A model generated the notes under the pieces. That model saw only the letters and a list, made by a program, of their open reading frames with translations, did not search any database and had not been told where the DNA came from. A stretch of DNA of 64,000 nucleotides. Origin: Liolophura sinensis (taxonomy: Eukaryota > Mollusca > Polyplacophora > Chitonida > Chitonidae). Positions 1-14,060 of the stretch are shown in pieces. Position 1 is the first letter of the stretch; each line of letters starts with the position of its first letter. The stretch spans positions 10,845,386 to 10,909,385 of the forward strand of contig NC_088306.1 in NCBI RefSeq assembly GCF_032854445.1, given 5' to 3'. Both the position numbers and the translations under genes were made by a program.

Positions 1-1430
1 GCAACAGGATGACACCGGGCATGGTGCGGGTCTCTCTAAACTGCTAACTGCTGGAACCCGGCTTGTAGTAAAAACTGCACGCGATATGTGTACATTGGAG
101 GGTGATAAAATGCGGGAAAGGACTGTCGAGAATCAGGTGTGAGTCGACCCCAAGTAATTTAATCAGATCTTTCGGTCGATTTTTTATTCCGTACATTGAA
201 ACTGGTGGGTAAATTTACATCACTGTTTATTCTGGTGAAAAAGCAAAACGCCAATTAGCTTCAGGGAAAGGGCTGCGGATTCCTTTCAAACAGGAGAAGG
301 TAACAGGGTATCTTGTAAAAACAAGAGCAAGTATAAAGGAGTTGATGTTTTAAGATAGTGTGAGGTCCGCAATTCGGCACCATTTGTCGATATTAAATTT
401 CCGGGTACTTTACCGCCCGCAGTGGACTCGCAAAACAAAACTCAAGTCATTGATCTAAGTTCATTTCATTGCCACAGATATGTTGTTCGAGTGTTATAAG
501 TAACACAATCCAAACCACGACGTTTATACCTGGGAGTAGAATAGTATAGCTAATTCAGATTGTGCGAGAAATGAAATTAGTGCGAAATTGTGATTATTAC
601 TAATCAGTTAATGGTTTACTCATCGATACAGGTGAGCAACTCGATGGCCGGTGAATTTCAAGCAACTTACGGGCTTTTAACATGCAATGGCATATCGGGT
701 TCAAGCTGGATTGACTATTGTTCTTTTGTAACACTACGTAACTACTTTCCCCATCTTATGGACAGGAAAAATACCACAGACTGCTCAATTTGAGCCCGAG
801 TTACTTTACGCGGGAAATTTCCTCGTTGGTTGATTAGCACCAAAATAGAATGTGATCGATTGGCTACTTATTATTTTCTGTGTTCACTGATCAGTGATAT
901 TCATTTATGAATACTAGTAATGCAATCTTAGCTATGTTGACGTAAACTCTTTTTGATTACATACCATTGTCACCCTTTTCATGAATTTTGAATTCAAAAA
1001 TCTATTTTTCCCTGCTGAATAAATAAATAAATCGTTTGTATTTGACTGCGGATTATACTCTCATTACTTGGTTTTGTTGTTGCTACAGTGTAAATCAAGA
1101 AGTGCGCACAGCAGTGTGAGAAATAGAAATGCTTTCGCTGGTACAGAAACCTGTCGTGGAAACACGCTTCAGGTTATCAACAAGGTCGAGAGGTCATATC
1201 CAGTTACTGCTAACCCGTGGCTACCTGAGGGAGGATCTATCAGATGCGTGGGTAGTTCCAGTGGATATCTCCTCCCATCTACTTCATTAGATTCCTTCGC
1301 TCTCACTTTTCGTAGGCATATTAGTGACGATAAGAGTTCGTGTATGCAATTGCCCAGTTTTCTTAAGTTTGTTCAAGACTGCTAATTAGCATAAAAGTTT
1401 TACGGTACAGGTTGAAAAGTTCGCATGTAA
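1..1430. other. No gene seen
   Basis: Mixed-composition, mostly unique sequence. The longest open frames are short and match nothing I know. 1075-1380 is slightly more balanced in composition and might be a small island. Confidence 0.6.
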
Positions 1431-1510
1431 GGTGCTAAACGTCAGTGGTTTACCCCAGACAACCTGGTTTCGTCCACCAATAAAGTTGACTGCCAAGTTA
1501 TCTGAAAAAA
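1431..1510 (+). mobile_element. SINE family C fragment
   Basis: gtcagtggtttaccccagac and the following caacctggtttcgtccacc are shared almost word for word with the copy in MPDU1 intron 3. Neither end is clear. Confidence 0.55.
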
Positions 1511-1944
1511 ATCTTTAGTATGGAGCTAAGCAACAGTCACTTAATAAGCCAATCAATCAACCGATCAGTCATCAGTAAAACAAATCAAGCAAATTAACCA
1601 ATTTAATCAATAAAAATGAACAGTAGGACCAGCGGTTTAGACACAAACGATGGTATTGGTATAACACGAACTTTCGCTGATACTGTATATCACCTTCGTC
1701 AGGTTAAGACAGACTGATTTGGATTAATCAATCAAAAAATCAATTAATCAATGAATGAATACGTCAGTCAATTATAATGTTATATATGTCCATCATCAAT
1801 GGGTTGGGGAGAGGTTGATCTCAATCCAGTCAGGATAGATGATATTACACCGAAATTGTATCTAGACGCTTTCCTTAGTCCCAGAAATCCATTTAGTCAT
1901 TTATTAATGACACAGTCAACAAGTAAGAATTTCTCTCATGAAAA

Positions 1945-2215
1945 CAGGGGCCTCCTCGGCCGAGTGGTTTGCGTACTAGCGCAACAAATGACCCGGGAGC
2001 ATCTCACCAATTATGAAAAAAATGTGGTTGAATAGTGAGTTCAAGTTCAGATTATCCTACGTGGAAAGATTTGCAGGATGATCATGAGTTTCTCTAAACT
2101 CTGTTTTCCTCCCACCACAATGCTAACACCACAACGTCGTCGTATAAATGTAAATTAAATATTCCTGAGTACGGCTTAAAACACCAAACATTAAATAAAT
2201 AAATAAATAAATAAA
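1945..2215 (+). mobile_element. SINE family A, near full length
   Basis: The tRNA-like head (A-box-like ggccgagtggttt, B-box-like gagttcaagtt) and the tail ending in (AAAT)n are both present. It is flanked by an 11-bp duplication, tctcatgaaaa (1934-1944) and tctcacgaaaa (2216-2226), with one mismatch. The body is diverged, so this is an old insertion. Confidence 0.85.
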
Positions 2216-2226
2216 TCTCACGAAAA

Positions 2227-4130
2227 TTGTACGTATACACATCTGAGCTGGACGACCAGCTACGTGACAAAAACATCAGTATGGAAGATAACATCACGTA
2301 TCCTGTTGCGGTGATTTACTGCATATTCACTGTGACATTGCATAGATTTAAGTTACATCGTACCGCACGCTATGACCCTTTAAGGCGCTTTTAGCGCGGA
2401 CCCGAGAGAGGACTTGCGTCTATTCTGGATGATGTCCAACAGTTATGATGTACACAGGTTAGGGTGTGATCTTATGTCGCAGAGTGGCTATTGAAGTGAA
2501 ACCTTCTGCATAGAAGAACTGGATAGGGAAGAAGGAAGTGAACTATGGAACACTCGATCTCACGGTGTGGAAGATCAACAGGAAGAAACTACGTTTTGCC
2601 GAAATGTTATTCAAATCAGATGTCTGACTATACTGTTCCTAGAAATAGCGGAGAGAATTGCTAAAATTAAAGACGGGGTTTGTATGATAAAAGTGATATA
2701 GTCAATAAGTGTAATGTGATTTCTGTTGTACGGCGGCACAAACCGCTGTTGTATAGCATAGGCATATAGGCATTTGACATTACCCGCATACTGTATGGCA
2801 GAGAGATTCTAGGGACACTGAAACTGAATGTAAGCTTTTGCTTACGTTTACGATATACTTTACGTCAAATTAATTTGGGATAAAAACATGTTTATCTTCT
2901 TGTCGCTGGAAGGGTGGCAAGAAGTCACCCAATATTAAATGTCTCGATGCCAACAAAAGAAAGGGCCGATAACTCTGTTATCTATGAAAGCAATAGAAAC
3001 GATGAAATGAATAACATCAGCGTAATTTCTCTCTTTTTCTAGTCTCTCTCGTTCTGCATGATGTAATATCAATTTATAAATCATCAGGATAGTCATTAGA
3101 GACGTGACCTTAAAAAAATGGGCGTTGTTTCTCGCCGAAAAACCGAACTGGTTTCTTCATTCGGCGTATTTTCTGTTCCCACGCTCATACATGGTCGCAT
3201 TTTTTTCTTATTCTAGCTAATCATAATGTCAACAGACCGGGTAGGTTGGTGAGGCAGTGTCTTAAAGTATATAAAACCAGACCCAGGTAAACAGACTGTC
3301 TTAATGATAGACTGGTGTACAGCCTAGAAAAAACAAAAAGCCGAAGGGACGATGAAGAACGTCTCTTCTTCTTGTTGACTTATTGTAAGACAGCGCACAG
3401 TTTGTAATAAGAGCTCGACGACGATGACCCTGTTAAAATAGAAGTTTGCCAAAGATAGGCGTTACCGTCACGGAGGTGTGTGCCGAGAGCGCGGACCTCG
3501 CAGACAACCGGGCTACTCCCAACCCGACTTCGTTTACCTGTACCGAAGCACCTAAATTAACAGCTAGTATTAGGTTTCGGGCGAATCCCTGTGACACCAG
3601 TCATGTCACTTCTGCCCCTGAAACGATTCCCTCCCCCCCTCTCCCCGACACACGCAGGCCTTAAGACACAGCCTTCTCGAGTGGAGTATGCCGATTACAC
3701 AGTCGGTTCGCTAACGCATAACTTTGCCCCAATTTCTGCATGCTAAAATGGACTTCAAGCTGAGGCCTGAGCTAGACTCAAAACTTCAACGATTTCCGTC
3801 CCCGATCCGAGATCGTTTAATAGATCGTTTCACAAAGAGTACCACGTTTCCGTGAGATGGCCCCCAAAATGGTTCTTTTTGAATTTTTAATAACCACAAA
3901 CGCTTATATGGAAAGGAGGTATGCACTGCGTAACAAGTCTGGTGACGTGTAGAGTTGGTGTATTTCTGCAAACTAGTACTCAACGTATGTAGGCTATGTG
4001 TCATCAGTCCCGCTATTCAAACTACTGTGGTATTCCAAGTGAAACATTCATTTTTCAAAAAGACTTACAGTCCTCCAAACGGTCAACATTCTAATAAAGG
4101 TGGTTGGTAACATGTATATTTGGTCGTCAT
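2227..4130. other. No gene seen; GC-balanced part near 3100-3780
   Basis: Contains the isolated TATA-like word at 3268 and a CpG-containing stretch 3440-3670 without family resemblance on either strand. The remainder is unremarkable. Confidence 0.5.
3268..3276 (+). promoter_or_regulatory. Possible TATA box
   Basis: TATATAAAA lies in a GC-balanced setting, with a pyrimidine-flanked A about 30 bp downstream. No reading frame or splice pattern after it supports a gene, so it remains an isolated core-promoter-like word. Confidence 0.18.
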
Positions 4131-4132
4131 AG

Positions 4133-4357
4133 GATGCCTGTGTGGCCGAGTGGTTAGCGTGCTAGCCCAGACTCCGGAGCGTCTCGCTGGCTACCTCTCC
4201 ACTTAGAAATTAAGATCTGTTAGCTACCTGCGGATGGTCGTGGATTTCCCCCGGGCTCTGTCCAGTTCCCTCCCACCAAAACGCTGGCCACCGTCCTATA
4301 TGATTGAAGTGTTCTTGAATACGGTGCAAAACTATAAGATAAACATGTAAATAAATC
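4133..4357 (+). mobile_element. SINE family A, internally deleted
   Basis: The head (gtggccgagtggttagcgtg) and 3' part (gatggtcgtggatttccccc to the aaataaat tail) are present. The middle around the B box is eroded or missing. Confidence 0.8.
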
Positions 4358-4481
4358 TGTTCGTTGCACAACTTTGTTCAAAGAAAATTTTTTGAAAACG
4401 CTATCCAATTCTACAATCATTTCAAGGAAGTATAATTGTCATTTATAATGGATACTAAAGTGTGTTTATATATGTACAGGG

Positions 4482-4592
4482 CTGACGAGTACCAGTCACC
4501 ATATACTGTCAGCCTGGATCAACCCAGGATTGACCCTGGATCTAGCGCCCCCGACGCTCTACCAACTCTGCTATCGGGGTCGGTCTCTCTAC
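4482..4592 (-). mobile_element. SINE family B, head fragment
   Basis: On the minus strand the tRNA-like head reads ttggtagagcgtcgggggcg and then agatccagggtcaatcctgg. This corresponds to the head of the copy at 27140-27446. The body is cut off. Confidence 0.7.
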
Positions 4593-5207
4593 CAACTTGA
4601 AACACACTCACCCATTCAAAGCATCAATCAATATGTAAATACTCTTTGCATTTTAACAGGAATATTTTAACAGATCTACCCCACTATTTCCTGTTCGCAC
4701 GTAAATGAGATTGGCAGCAATGTATTTCATACAGGGAGTCTGATTAAAAGTTTACGGTAGAGCCAGCAGTAATTTCCGATAGTTTGTGAACGGATTTAGT
4801 TGAATGAATGCTCTCTCTTACCTCCACTGTACTGAGTTAATTTCACTAAAACCGCTTGGAGAGCACTGCTTCTACCAGGCGCTCTGAGGGTAATATCGAT
4901 TGGGATAATTCAAACAAACATGAGTAAGATTAATGGATATTTGTCCGTTTTGGGTTCACGTGGAAATATTAACATTTTTAACATTATATATGTTTGAGCG
5001 CTACACGCTCCGAAGAGAACAGCCCAACGAAGAAGTGGGTTGCTCAGTAGAAGGGAGACAACCCATGATTTCCTTGTCCCTGCAAATCCACCTGTTTGTT
5101 CAGATTGTCAAAAGAATTACTAATGCCCACATCTCAAACACAAAGGCAAATGTAAGTCTACGAGAGAGTCAAGGGAAGTCGGCATGTCAGGCGGTATAGA
5201 TAATTTA

Positions 5208-5625
5208 CGAGGACATATATGTTAGTGGAAAGATATGCTGAGATGTTAGTGGGTAAATATGTTAAAAGGTACATATGTTAAAAGGTAGATAATTTAGAGG
5301 GTAGATGTGTTAAGAGGAAGACATTTTAGAGGGTAGATATGTTAAAGGGAAGATGCTTTAGAGGGTAGATATGTTTAAAGAAATATATGTTATAGGTATG
5401 TACTTTAGAGCGTTGATATGTTAAAAGGTAGATAATTCAGAGTGTAGATGTATGTTAAAAGGTAGATAATTCAGAGGGTAGATATGTTAAAAGTTGGATA
5501 ATTTAGAGGGGAGGTATGGGTGATGGTAGACATAGGAGGTATAAATGTCAGTAGGAAGATATGGGAAGCATAGATATGTTAAGGTGGAACAGATATATTA
5601 CATGGTACAGATTTATTAGAGGGAA
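5208..5625. repeat. Imperfect minisatellite, period about 32-33 bp
   Basis: Built from two alternating half-units, gtagatatgttaaaag and gtagataatttagagg. The word tttagagggtagat recurs at about 5294, 5327 and 5359, giving spacings near 32-33 bp. The edges decay into irregular variants, which suggests an old array. Confidence 0.9.
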
Positions 5626-6906
5626 GTATTTTCAAATTCAGTCTACTTAGCCAAAAATACATCTTCAATACAAGCTGCAACACAAATACATGTACTGGTT
5701 ACGTCATCATGCCAGTGAACCCATATATGCATTCACAGTTACACGGTTTTAACAATTATGATAATTTCAAGACTTCTTTCCAAGAAAACATAAAAGCAAA
5801 TCTCTTGTGATCAAAAACGGAAAAGCATGTTACCTACTTCACTGAAGAGACAGCTTGGAGTCTTACATGTAGTTCTCAATGAAAAAGGAAGGAAACAGTC
5901 AAAGTTTTAGGCGAACTACTTGCGTAACATAACGTTACCACCAGGTGGTCTTATCTTCAAGTTATGTAACTGCACTGCAGTTACCATTAGCAGTGTGCGT
6001 CGAGACGAACACCTCAACAGGTATAAGACCAAACAAAGATAAACTTCCTGGTAGTCATGACAACACAGTAGAGATATTTTTCTTCGGGTTTATCATGAAA
6101 TACATGTACATTATAATCTCATGGAAATTCGGCTTTAATAAGGCTCTTTTTTAATGAAAGCAGGAAACAGACATCAGATACCGTTTAAGGATTTGTCTAA
6201 TATAGGCTGCCATTTTATTGAGATTAATTTTACTTGCAAGAAACATATAGGGACAATAAAACCCCATGGGTATTTGTGTAGGTTGTAAGCAACATGCCAA
6301 CGAAATATAATCCAAACAGTATTCCTGTGCTGGAAACCAGTTTGCCTACTACGTTTCATAAGTCGTACGGATATATATAAATATTCCTCAGTTATATTTG
6401 GCCTCTAACTTTCGTGTAGGCCTCACCTAGATACAATATACGTGTAATCCCATATGAGTATTTGTCCAGTCTGTGTTTTGTGCTGTTAGTTTCTTGTAGG
6501 TTGTTCACAGAATCAACCTGTAATCCCTTGAGGCTTAGTCTGCCGTTCATTTTACCTGCTACCTTTAGTGAACGGCGCATGTAGATATACGATATAATAT
6601 TGTGGAAAGTAGTAATGGCTGTGCTATTGTTGTTGGTTTTCATTTAATAAAACTGTATCAGCACACGGGATCACCTGTATAGTGCCATTTTTGTTATCAA
6701 TTATAATTTCTAGGAAATATAGGTACAATGTAACAGTGACGCCATGGACTGGAACTTGGTCACCTCTTTTTTAATAGCGAAGACATTGTTTCGTCATAAT
6801 CAGATAGATACATGTATTTGTCACACTTATATACTGTCACATTGAAATCTAGAAAAAAATTAGTGTATAGCCTCACACTGTTTTTATCCCACAACGTATG
6901 GTACAT
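5626..6906. other. No gene seen
   Basis: AT-rich unique sequence; no SINE, splice pattern or tRNA recognised. Confidence 0.6.
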
Positions 6907-7163
6907 GCATCAGTTGGTTAACGCTCTAGCGCAGCGAAATGACCCAGGAGGCTCTCACCAATGCGGTCGCCGTGAGTTCAAGTCCAGCTCATGCTGGCTT
7001 CCTTTCCGGCCGTACGTGGGAAGGTCTGGCAAAACCTGCAGATGGTCGCGGGTTACCCCGGGCTCTGGCCGGTTTCCTCTCTACATAATGCTGGCTGCCG
7101 TGGTATAAGTGAAATATTCTGGAGTACGGCGTAAAACACCAATCAAAATAAATAAACAAATAA
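6907..7163 (+). mobile_element. SINE family A, almost full length
   Basis: The head starts inside the A box (cagttggttaacgctctagc) and has a good B box (gtgagttcaagtccagctc). The whole body and the aataaataaacaaataa tail follow. It is one of the best-preserved plus-strand copies. Confidence 0.9.
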
Positions 7164-7702
7164 GATACATACATTCGTTCATATCAATATTGTGAACTGC
7201 AATGTCTTGTTTCTGCCTTAGACGTAACCTAAAGCTAATATGTACCAAGGTGTTCATGTTACAATACAATAGTGTGGTAAATGGAACATACAGAGCGTTA
7301 CTTACCTGTGGAAATTCACTATGCTTGCTAATACATGACATAAATGTAGAAATGTCACGTAGAAATCAATTCATCTGTAACCTTTTGTACATGTATATTA
7401 AGACTACCTGCCCATTAACACACAATGTACAACAGGAATTATCCGCAGGAAACCAGTCAGTGTTTGGTTTAGTCATATTTTTGCAGTTTCATATTACATC
7501 GATAAAAAAACCGACAAACATTCCAGATATTGAATAATTACTGGAATTATAAAAATATGTACATTTGTAATACCTCCAATTGACTCATTTGCAGTACACA
7601 ATGCATCCTAAAAAATCTAATTGGCTTTCAGCGGCAATAGTGTAAGATTAGTTGAGAGATATTTTAATTTAGTATGTTACCCGTCTGATAAATGTAGAAG
7701 CG

Positions 7703-8879
<1,177 letters not shown>

Positions 8880-8880
<1 letters not shown>

Positions 8881-9260
8881 GGTCCCAAGGTCTCAGCTAG
8901 ACTGGGCTTGTTTCAACTTTCCCTCGTCTAATTCCGTCTCAGAACGTTCCCTCCCTAAATCAATTTCAATCTGCTGGACAGAAACAAAGAAGGCGGATCT
9001 GGAGCGCTTTCTCGCTGATTGAATTTCGATCGCGCCGCCTAATTTTTGCACCTTGTAATTTCGCCCCTTTTGTGTAGGGTTGTGAGACTGACAATTGTTG
9101 GCCTGCCAGTCGGCGAGAGCCATCGATTCCTGGGAGCTGACACCGATGATTGCTTCAAATCGGTGCTCAAGTCCTGTCGACAGGAACCCGGACTCTCCCA
9201 GCGCCACAGTTTGATCTCTCCATCACGTGACCTTCTTCAGTCAAGACGTTTAAGAGGGTA
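8880..9260. other. Non-repetitive GC-balanced island
   Basis: CpG retained (gatcgcgccgcc, ggcgagagccatcg) in an AT-rich setting. Open on both strands for about 100 codons, with no protein family recognised. Candidate regulatory element by composition only. Confidence 0.3.
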
Positions 9261-10174
9261 GTTTCGATAAGGGATTATCAGAGAAAACAATTAAAAAACA
9301 TGCAAATTCGTGTCTCCCTTGCGCGCTATCTTATCCCCAGAGGCTGCGGTCGAATACCTCCTCTTTATTCGATTTGGCATTTATAAATAAACCTCTTTTA
9401 TCCCTGGTGTTTTGACAAAAAATACTTCAAAGGACCTTGTCCATTATGATCGCTTTCTCCAACGGCCTGGACGGCACAGATTATGTTCAGCCCAAAAAAC
9501 TCCAACAAACATCTCTGAGTACTGCTACCAACCTACATAAAATAAAATAAAGAAAAATAAACTGCACGAAGTAATGCACAGATGTATATAATGTGAGTTC
9601 GCTCGGATGATTACGCCTTTATTACGCTCTTTATCAGTTGGTTTTGATTCTTGGCTTCAGAACCTGAGAATAGCAAGGATTATTTGGACGTGTCTATTGT
9701 GAGAGAATATATCCTGGTATATCAATGCACTGAAAACCGGGTAGAACTCATTTTTATGAGTAACCTGTATAGTTTCAGTCAGCATAAGGATAATTGAATT
9801 CGAGTGTTTGGAGCAACTTAGACATGGATCAAACTAATCTCACAGGCAATTATTTCGTAATTATATGTATAACTGAAAATGATTTCTTCAAAACAGATCA
9901 GGGTGTTTGTGACAGACCTTTAGTCGTCAATGCTCATAACAAAAATGTTTTAAGTAGTAAACTAAAAGGGAAATTTTAGTGTCATTTCCAAAACTTTGGA
10001 GCCTAATTTATTTCATTACTGTTACAATCGCTGAAGTGGTAGGAGTAACTTTGAAAATACTGTTTTCTTAAATCGGTTTTTGCAGCCAGGTTTCTGCCTT
10101 ATTTTGCCTTAGGTTACGTAAAGAACTCAATAAAAAGATAATCATTCAACGTGATTATAATTATATTGTAACAG
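9261..10174. other. No gene seen
   Basis: AT-rich unique sequence with no recognised element. Confidence 0.6.
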
Positions 10175-10345
10175 AAATCCTTTAGCTTAGACTACCTTTA
10201 AACGATCAGTTCGTGTGTTCGAATCCAGCTTACGCTGTTTGAGCTACAGCTTAAAGTGAGAAGTTTTATAACGGTACCTGAAGAAACACGGTGGTTTACT
10301 CCCACCGGCTGGTTGGTTCCACCATTAATAAATAGAATACACCAG
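10175..10345 (+). mobile_element. SINE family C-like, tRNA-headed
   Basis: A B-box-like gtgttcgaatccagcttacg is followed 70 bp later by the gtggtttactcccaccggct core and a short tail. It is diverged from the other members. Confidence 0.5.
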
Positions 10346-10830
10346 AAGAAATAGATAAATCAATCAATACATGAGTTGAGATGAGAGAGTATTTTGCTTG
10401 CTGTGTGAGTGAATTTGAATATTTGTCGTTTTCCAGACTCAAACAAGGATAATGCAGACCACACTGTTATACAACAAAAGGAGCTACTTTATATAGCTAT
10501 TAACCTAAAAGAAAAAAAATATCAGAATCTTATCAAGTTCACGAAAGAACTTTGCAACCTTTCTAAACACCTTACCTCTGTTCTGTCGAGGACAAAGGAT
10601 AAACTTTAAAGTGTACTAAAATGCCGAGATGAATAAGTTTAACATACGTCTGATTCCTAACAACGTGACATCGAGGTCATCTTTTAAAAAAATGCTCTAC
10701 ACTTTCCTCCACATCACAGACATCACATTATCCGATAGGACGTTTAGTGATTCTGAAAAGGTGGCCAATTAAAGGTAAAACACTCATCAATCTAAAAAAA
10801 AAAACATTCAATCTAAAAACAAAAAATTAC

Positions 10831-11097
10831 TCTTGCTGCAAATGCTGATTGCAGGCAGTTCCCGGGAAACATAAAATTTATATGTTTTTCCCACTGAAAA
10901 TTCAGGGATCAAAAATATGCCTTGAACTGGAATCGAACTCATAAAGTTGGTTGTGTAGCCTCCTTCGCTTTGTACGAAGTGAACCGTCATCTCAAGCGGC
11001 AAATTTTCTCCTGTTAGATTATATTTCTGAAGGCTTCCGTTAATGTTTACCCACAAGTCATCGGCTGGTAGACTGGCTGAAGTTAAATCTCCAGCTG
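10831..11097 (-). CDS. Possible lone exon or exon relic: fibro-slime/PA14-like domain fragment
   Basis: The minus strand is open from about 11140 down to 10808. The middle of the reading looks like protein. PADDLWVNINGSLQ recalls the DDxWVFINGKL core of fibro-slime/PA14-type domains, and MTVHFVQSEGGYTTNF recalls their xFFAERHTTGSNF segment. GIFLIPEFSVGKTYKFYVSR follows, perhaps the start of a next domain. The segment between the two motifs is shorter than in canonical family members as I remember them. Possible splice sites are a TAG or CAG acceptor at 11095-11100 and a donor A|GTAATT at 10830-10829. No partner exons were recognised nearby. An open frame of this length can arise by chance here, so the call depends on the motifs. 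Confidence 0.33.
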
Positions 11098-11360
11098 CTA
11101 TCGAAGCATTGTGGTAAGACCAAATGGCATAAAAGCATTAAAAGGGATTAAAAAATATCAATGATACTTATAATTTAAAATATAATTCATGAAGTGTGCT
11201 CACTAAAGGTTTTAAAATGAGTACAACATTGTCAGTAACAGTTATTAAGTACGCGTTGGCCAGGCCCCTTAACACAGTATCTTAAACAAAAAAAGCCATT
11301 AAAAAATAAAGCCATTCGACTACTGCATGGACGAAAATGTGAGACACATTCTGTATTTAT

Positions 11361-11495
11361 TTATTTGATTTATTTATTTGATTGGTGTTTTACGCCGTAC
11401 TCAAGAATATTTCACTTATACGACGGCGGCCAGCAATACTTGTTGGGAGGAAACCTGGCAGAGCCTGGGGAAAACCCACGACCATCCGCAGGTTA
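11361..11495 (-). mobile_element. SINE family A, 3' half
   Basis: A 5'-truncated copy with its tail to the left. It is flanked by a 13-bp duplication, attctgtatttat (11348-11360) and attctatatttat (11496-11508), with one mismatch. The duplication shows that the element inserted already truncated. Confidence 0.85.
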
Positions 11496-11508
11496 ATTCT
11501 ATATTTAT

Positions 11509-12560
11509 CGGCCACATACATGTATGTGGTGTATCTGTTAGCACACTTATCATAATCGACGTTCCGATAAAGAACAGAAAGATCATTTTCCAAAACAGCG
11601 TTCATTACAAACCGCCAGTACATTAAAAAGTAAATTAATATTTGTCGTTATTATTTTTCTAGCAAAAATTGAAGTGTAGTCGGTTACATATTTATAAGCT
11701 TTTATCACTTTGTATACAGATGATAAAAGGTAGTGAGAGCAAATAAAGTTTCAGTTTAATCTTCGTATACCTATAAATCATTTTTTGCATCTATTCAAGG
11801 ATAAAAATTTGTAATTATAAATATATCTGAGCAGTTTTCACAGGGTGGAATTTAAAAGTGCTGTTTTTTCCATGATATTTTCGCTGAAATTAAGCTCTTA
11901 TTTTCAAATGTAAATTTTTGGTTATGATATCCCAAACTCATGCTGGGTTGAAATTGTTTGATTTCTTATGTTTTAAATCTTAAAATTAGTCAATAAAACA
12001 AGCAAGTTTATTGTAAGAAAATGTTTTTTATTGTCTATAATTCTGTCCAAAACGTTGTGATATCGTCTAAATTTTCATTTCCAGCCTACATAACAATTTT
12101 TCCACTGTTGCATTTGCTCATATCGCTGTAGGTATTATACTTACACGCTGCAGACAATAATTTATCTTTTATTATGAATGATGGCAAACGATCTGAGACA
12201 CACATTAATTACATTTTAGAGTTTCAGCTGCCTAAAAGAGGACACAGAGATTTCTCAAAATCTTAACATTTAAGCCGTTAACTGCAAAGTGCAGACTAAC
12301 TTCACTCACGACATATTTACGACAGATAACAGTAAAACAAACATAAAAATTGCACGTTTTCTCCAATTAAAGTACTTAACGAATGCTTGCCCTGTATCTC
12401 TGTACGCAACAAACAAACTAAAATGAAAAGGAATTCAGGAACATATGTATTTTTCGTGCGCACAGGCCTAATTTAAGAAAATAACAGAAACGAAAAAAGT
12501 TCTTTTATCGAAGTATAAAGGAAAATATCATATTTAGGATGACAGCTATTGTCTGTTGAT
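11509..12560. other. No gene seen; strongly AT-rich
   Basis: Long AT-rich stretch without repeats or plausible exons. Confidence 0.65.
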
Positions 12561-12724
12561 TTCAGATGATGCAGATTTCACTGCCATATTGCCCTTAGAT
12601 TATCCGATGTTTTGAACGTTACATTTTTGAAGTATTCCTCACGGAAAAATCTCTGCTTCCTTTACAGAGGTATTATTACCCACAGGACCAAAGTCTTAAC
12701 ATTATCCCACTGACGTGTTGTACG

Positions 12725-12955
12725 TGTAACAATGCTTGGTTACGGAGAAGAAAACCGAGAAAGAGATTTGGCATTGTGGTTCCGCATTGGGGATTAGGGA
12801 TTTCATTGAAACACACGTGGAACCATTCGCCGGGGATTTGTTCTCCGAGTTCACCGTGAATAGCTACTTTCCTCCTATATCTTTAAGTAAATTTGGCGAA
12901 TTACCTCCGCGGAGAGCCAGAAACCCGTTTGGATATTACTTTAGTTGAAGACATC
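12725..12955. other. Non-repetitive GC-balanced island
   Basis: A sharp-edged block (gttacggagaagaaaaccga to gagagccagaaacccg) between AT-rich flanks. A 70-codon frame is open on the plus strand without family resemblance. Confidence 0.3.
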
Positions 12956-13729
12956 ATTGTATTAATCCACTCAGAGAAAAAAAAAACATGTGGCAATTCT
13001 TCCTGCATTTTGCTCTTAATATGAACACGATTTCAGAGTTATGATATCTTTCATATATTCAAATACCTAATTTCCCCATTCGTTATAAACTAACAAAGAA
13101 AAATGGTTTTAAAAGTAATAAAATAAAACATGTCGATACTGTGACAGCCAATTTTCAGAATCCAATTTTTCATATTTGGTGAATATTTTTAATCTGTCAT
13201 TTAAATCAACTTAAATTCCCATTATTGAATTTCAGGTGTTTTTGTCTGTATCTTTGTTGATTTTGTCAATCGGATAAGACGATACCAAAAACATAACATG
13301 AACCTCCAAACTCTCTTTAATACGTCCAATATTAATTTCGTTACAAATAATGTTGAAGATGAAATGTGGAAAAAGTAAAAATATACATAAAAACAATACA
13401 AATTTTCTTGCAACTAATATTCAGAAGTCATTGTAATTGTACTGTTTAGATTAGACTTGAATCGATTACGTAAATGGTTTTGATTTGCATGCTAATCTTT
13501 TGTTCAGCAAAATTTATTCTTTGTATGTCGAATATAAAAGTGACTCCGGTTTGTAGTGGAAACACATATACTAAATCAGGAGTCCAGCCAAAATGTCAAG
13601 TTTTTCAGATGCCTTGTGAAAAATAATGTTGTACGGCACGTGAATTTTGTGTTGAATTCTTATCATAAGAATGCGGCAAACAAAGTAAAGTCTTTTTCAT
13701 ACTAGAATAACAGGGCTTATTGTGACTAA

Positions 13730-14060
13730 TCTGAGTCACTGGGAATGGTATTCCAGACACGGTGACTCAATCTTTCTGGCCCTTGATGCCGTTTGGGTGG
13801 GCAGGAGTTTGCTGAGGAGATGGGAGACGGGCACGTGAGAATCGTGGGGGGAAAACTGGCCAGGCTGGGGGTTTGGAGTCCCTGAATGACCCCAGTGGAT
13901 TACCTTAAAGAGTTTGGAGCACGAGAATTCCCCAGCCCCCAAACAAACGGACCAGTGGACCTGGCAAGTGTCATCAAACATCCACAATACTGTTTTGTGC
14001 TCCATTCACTGAGCTGGGTCTCACTCGTTTGGGGATTTCTTCTGTGCAACAATAGGTAAA
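13730..14060. other. Non-repetitive GC-rich island
   Basis: The most GC-rich block of the left third, with G-runs (gtggggggaaaactgg) and clear edges. No exon pattern was recognised. Confidence 0.3.

Noticed and set aside
5208-5625. Minisatellite as a CRISPR array
   Set aside because: Animal DNA; units are contiguous and variable, without unique spacers.
10210-10240. Independent tRNA gene at gtgttcgaatccagc
   Set aside because: Only a B-box-like word is present; no cloverleaf can be folded, so it is a SINE head. The same holds for 40911 and 61070.
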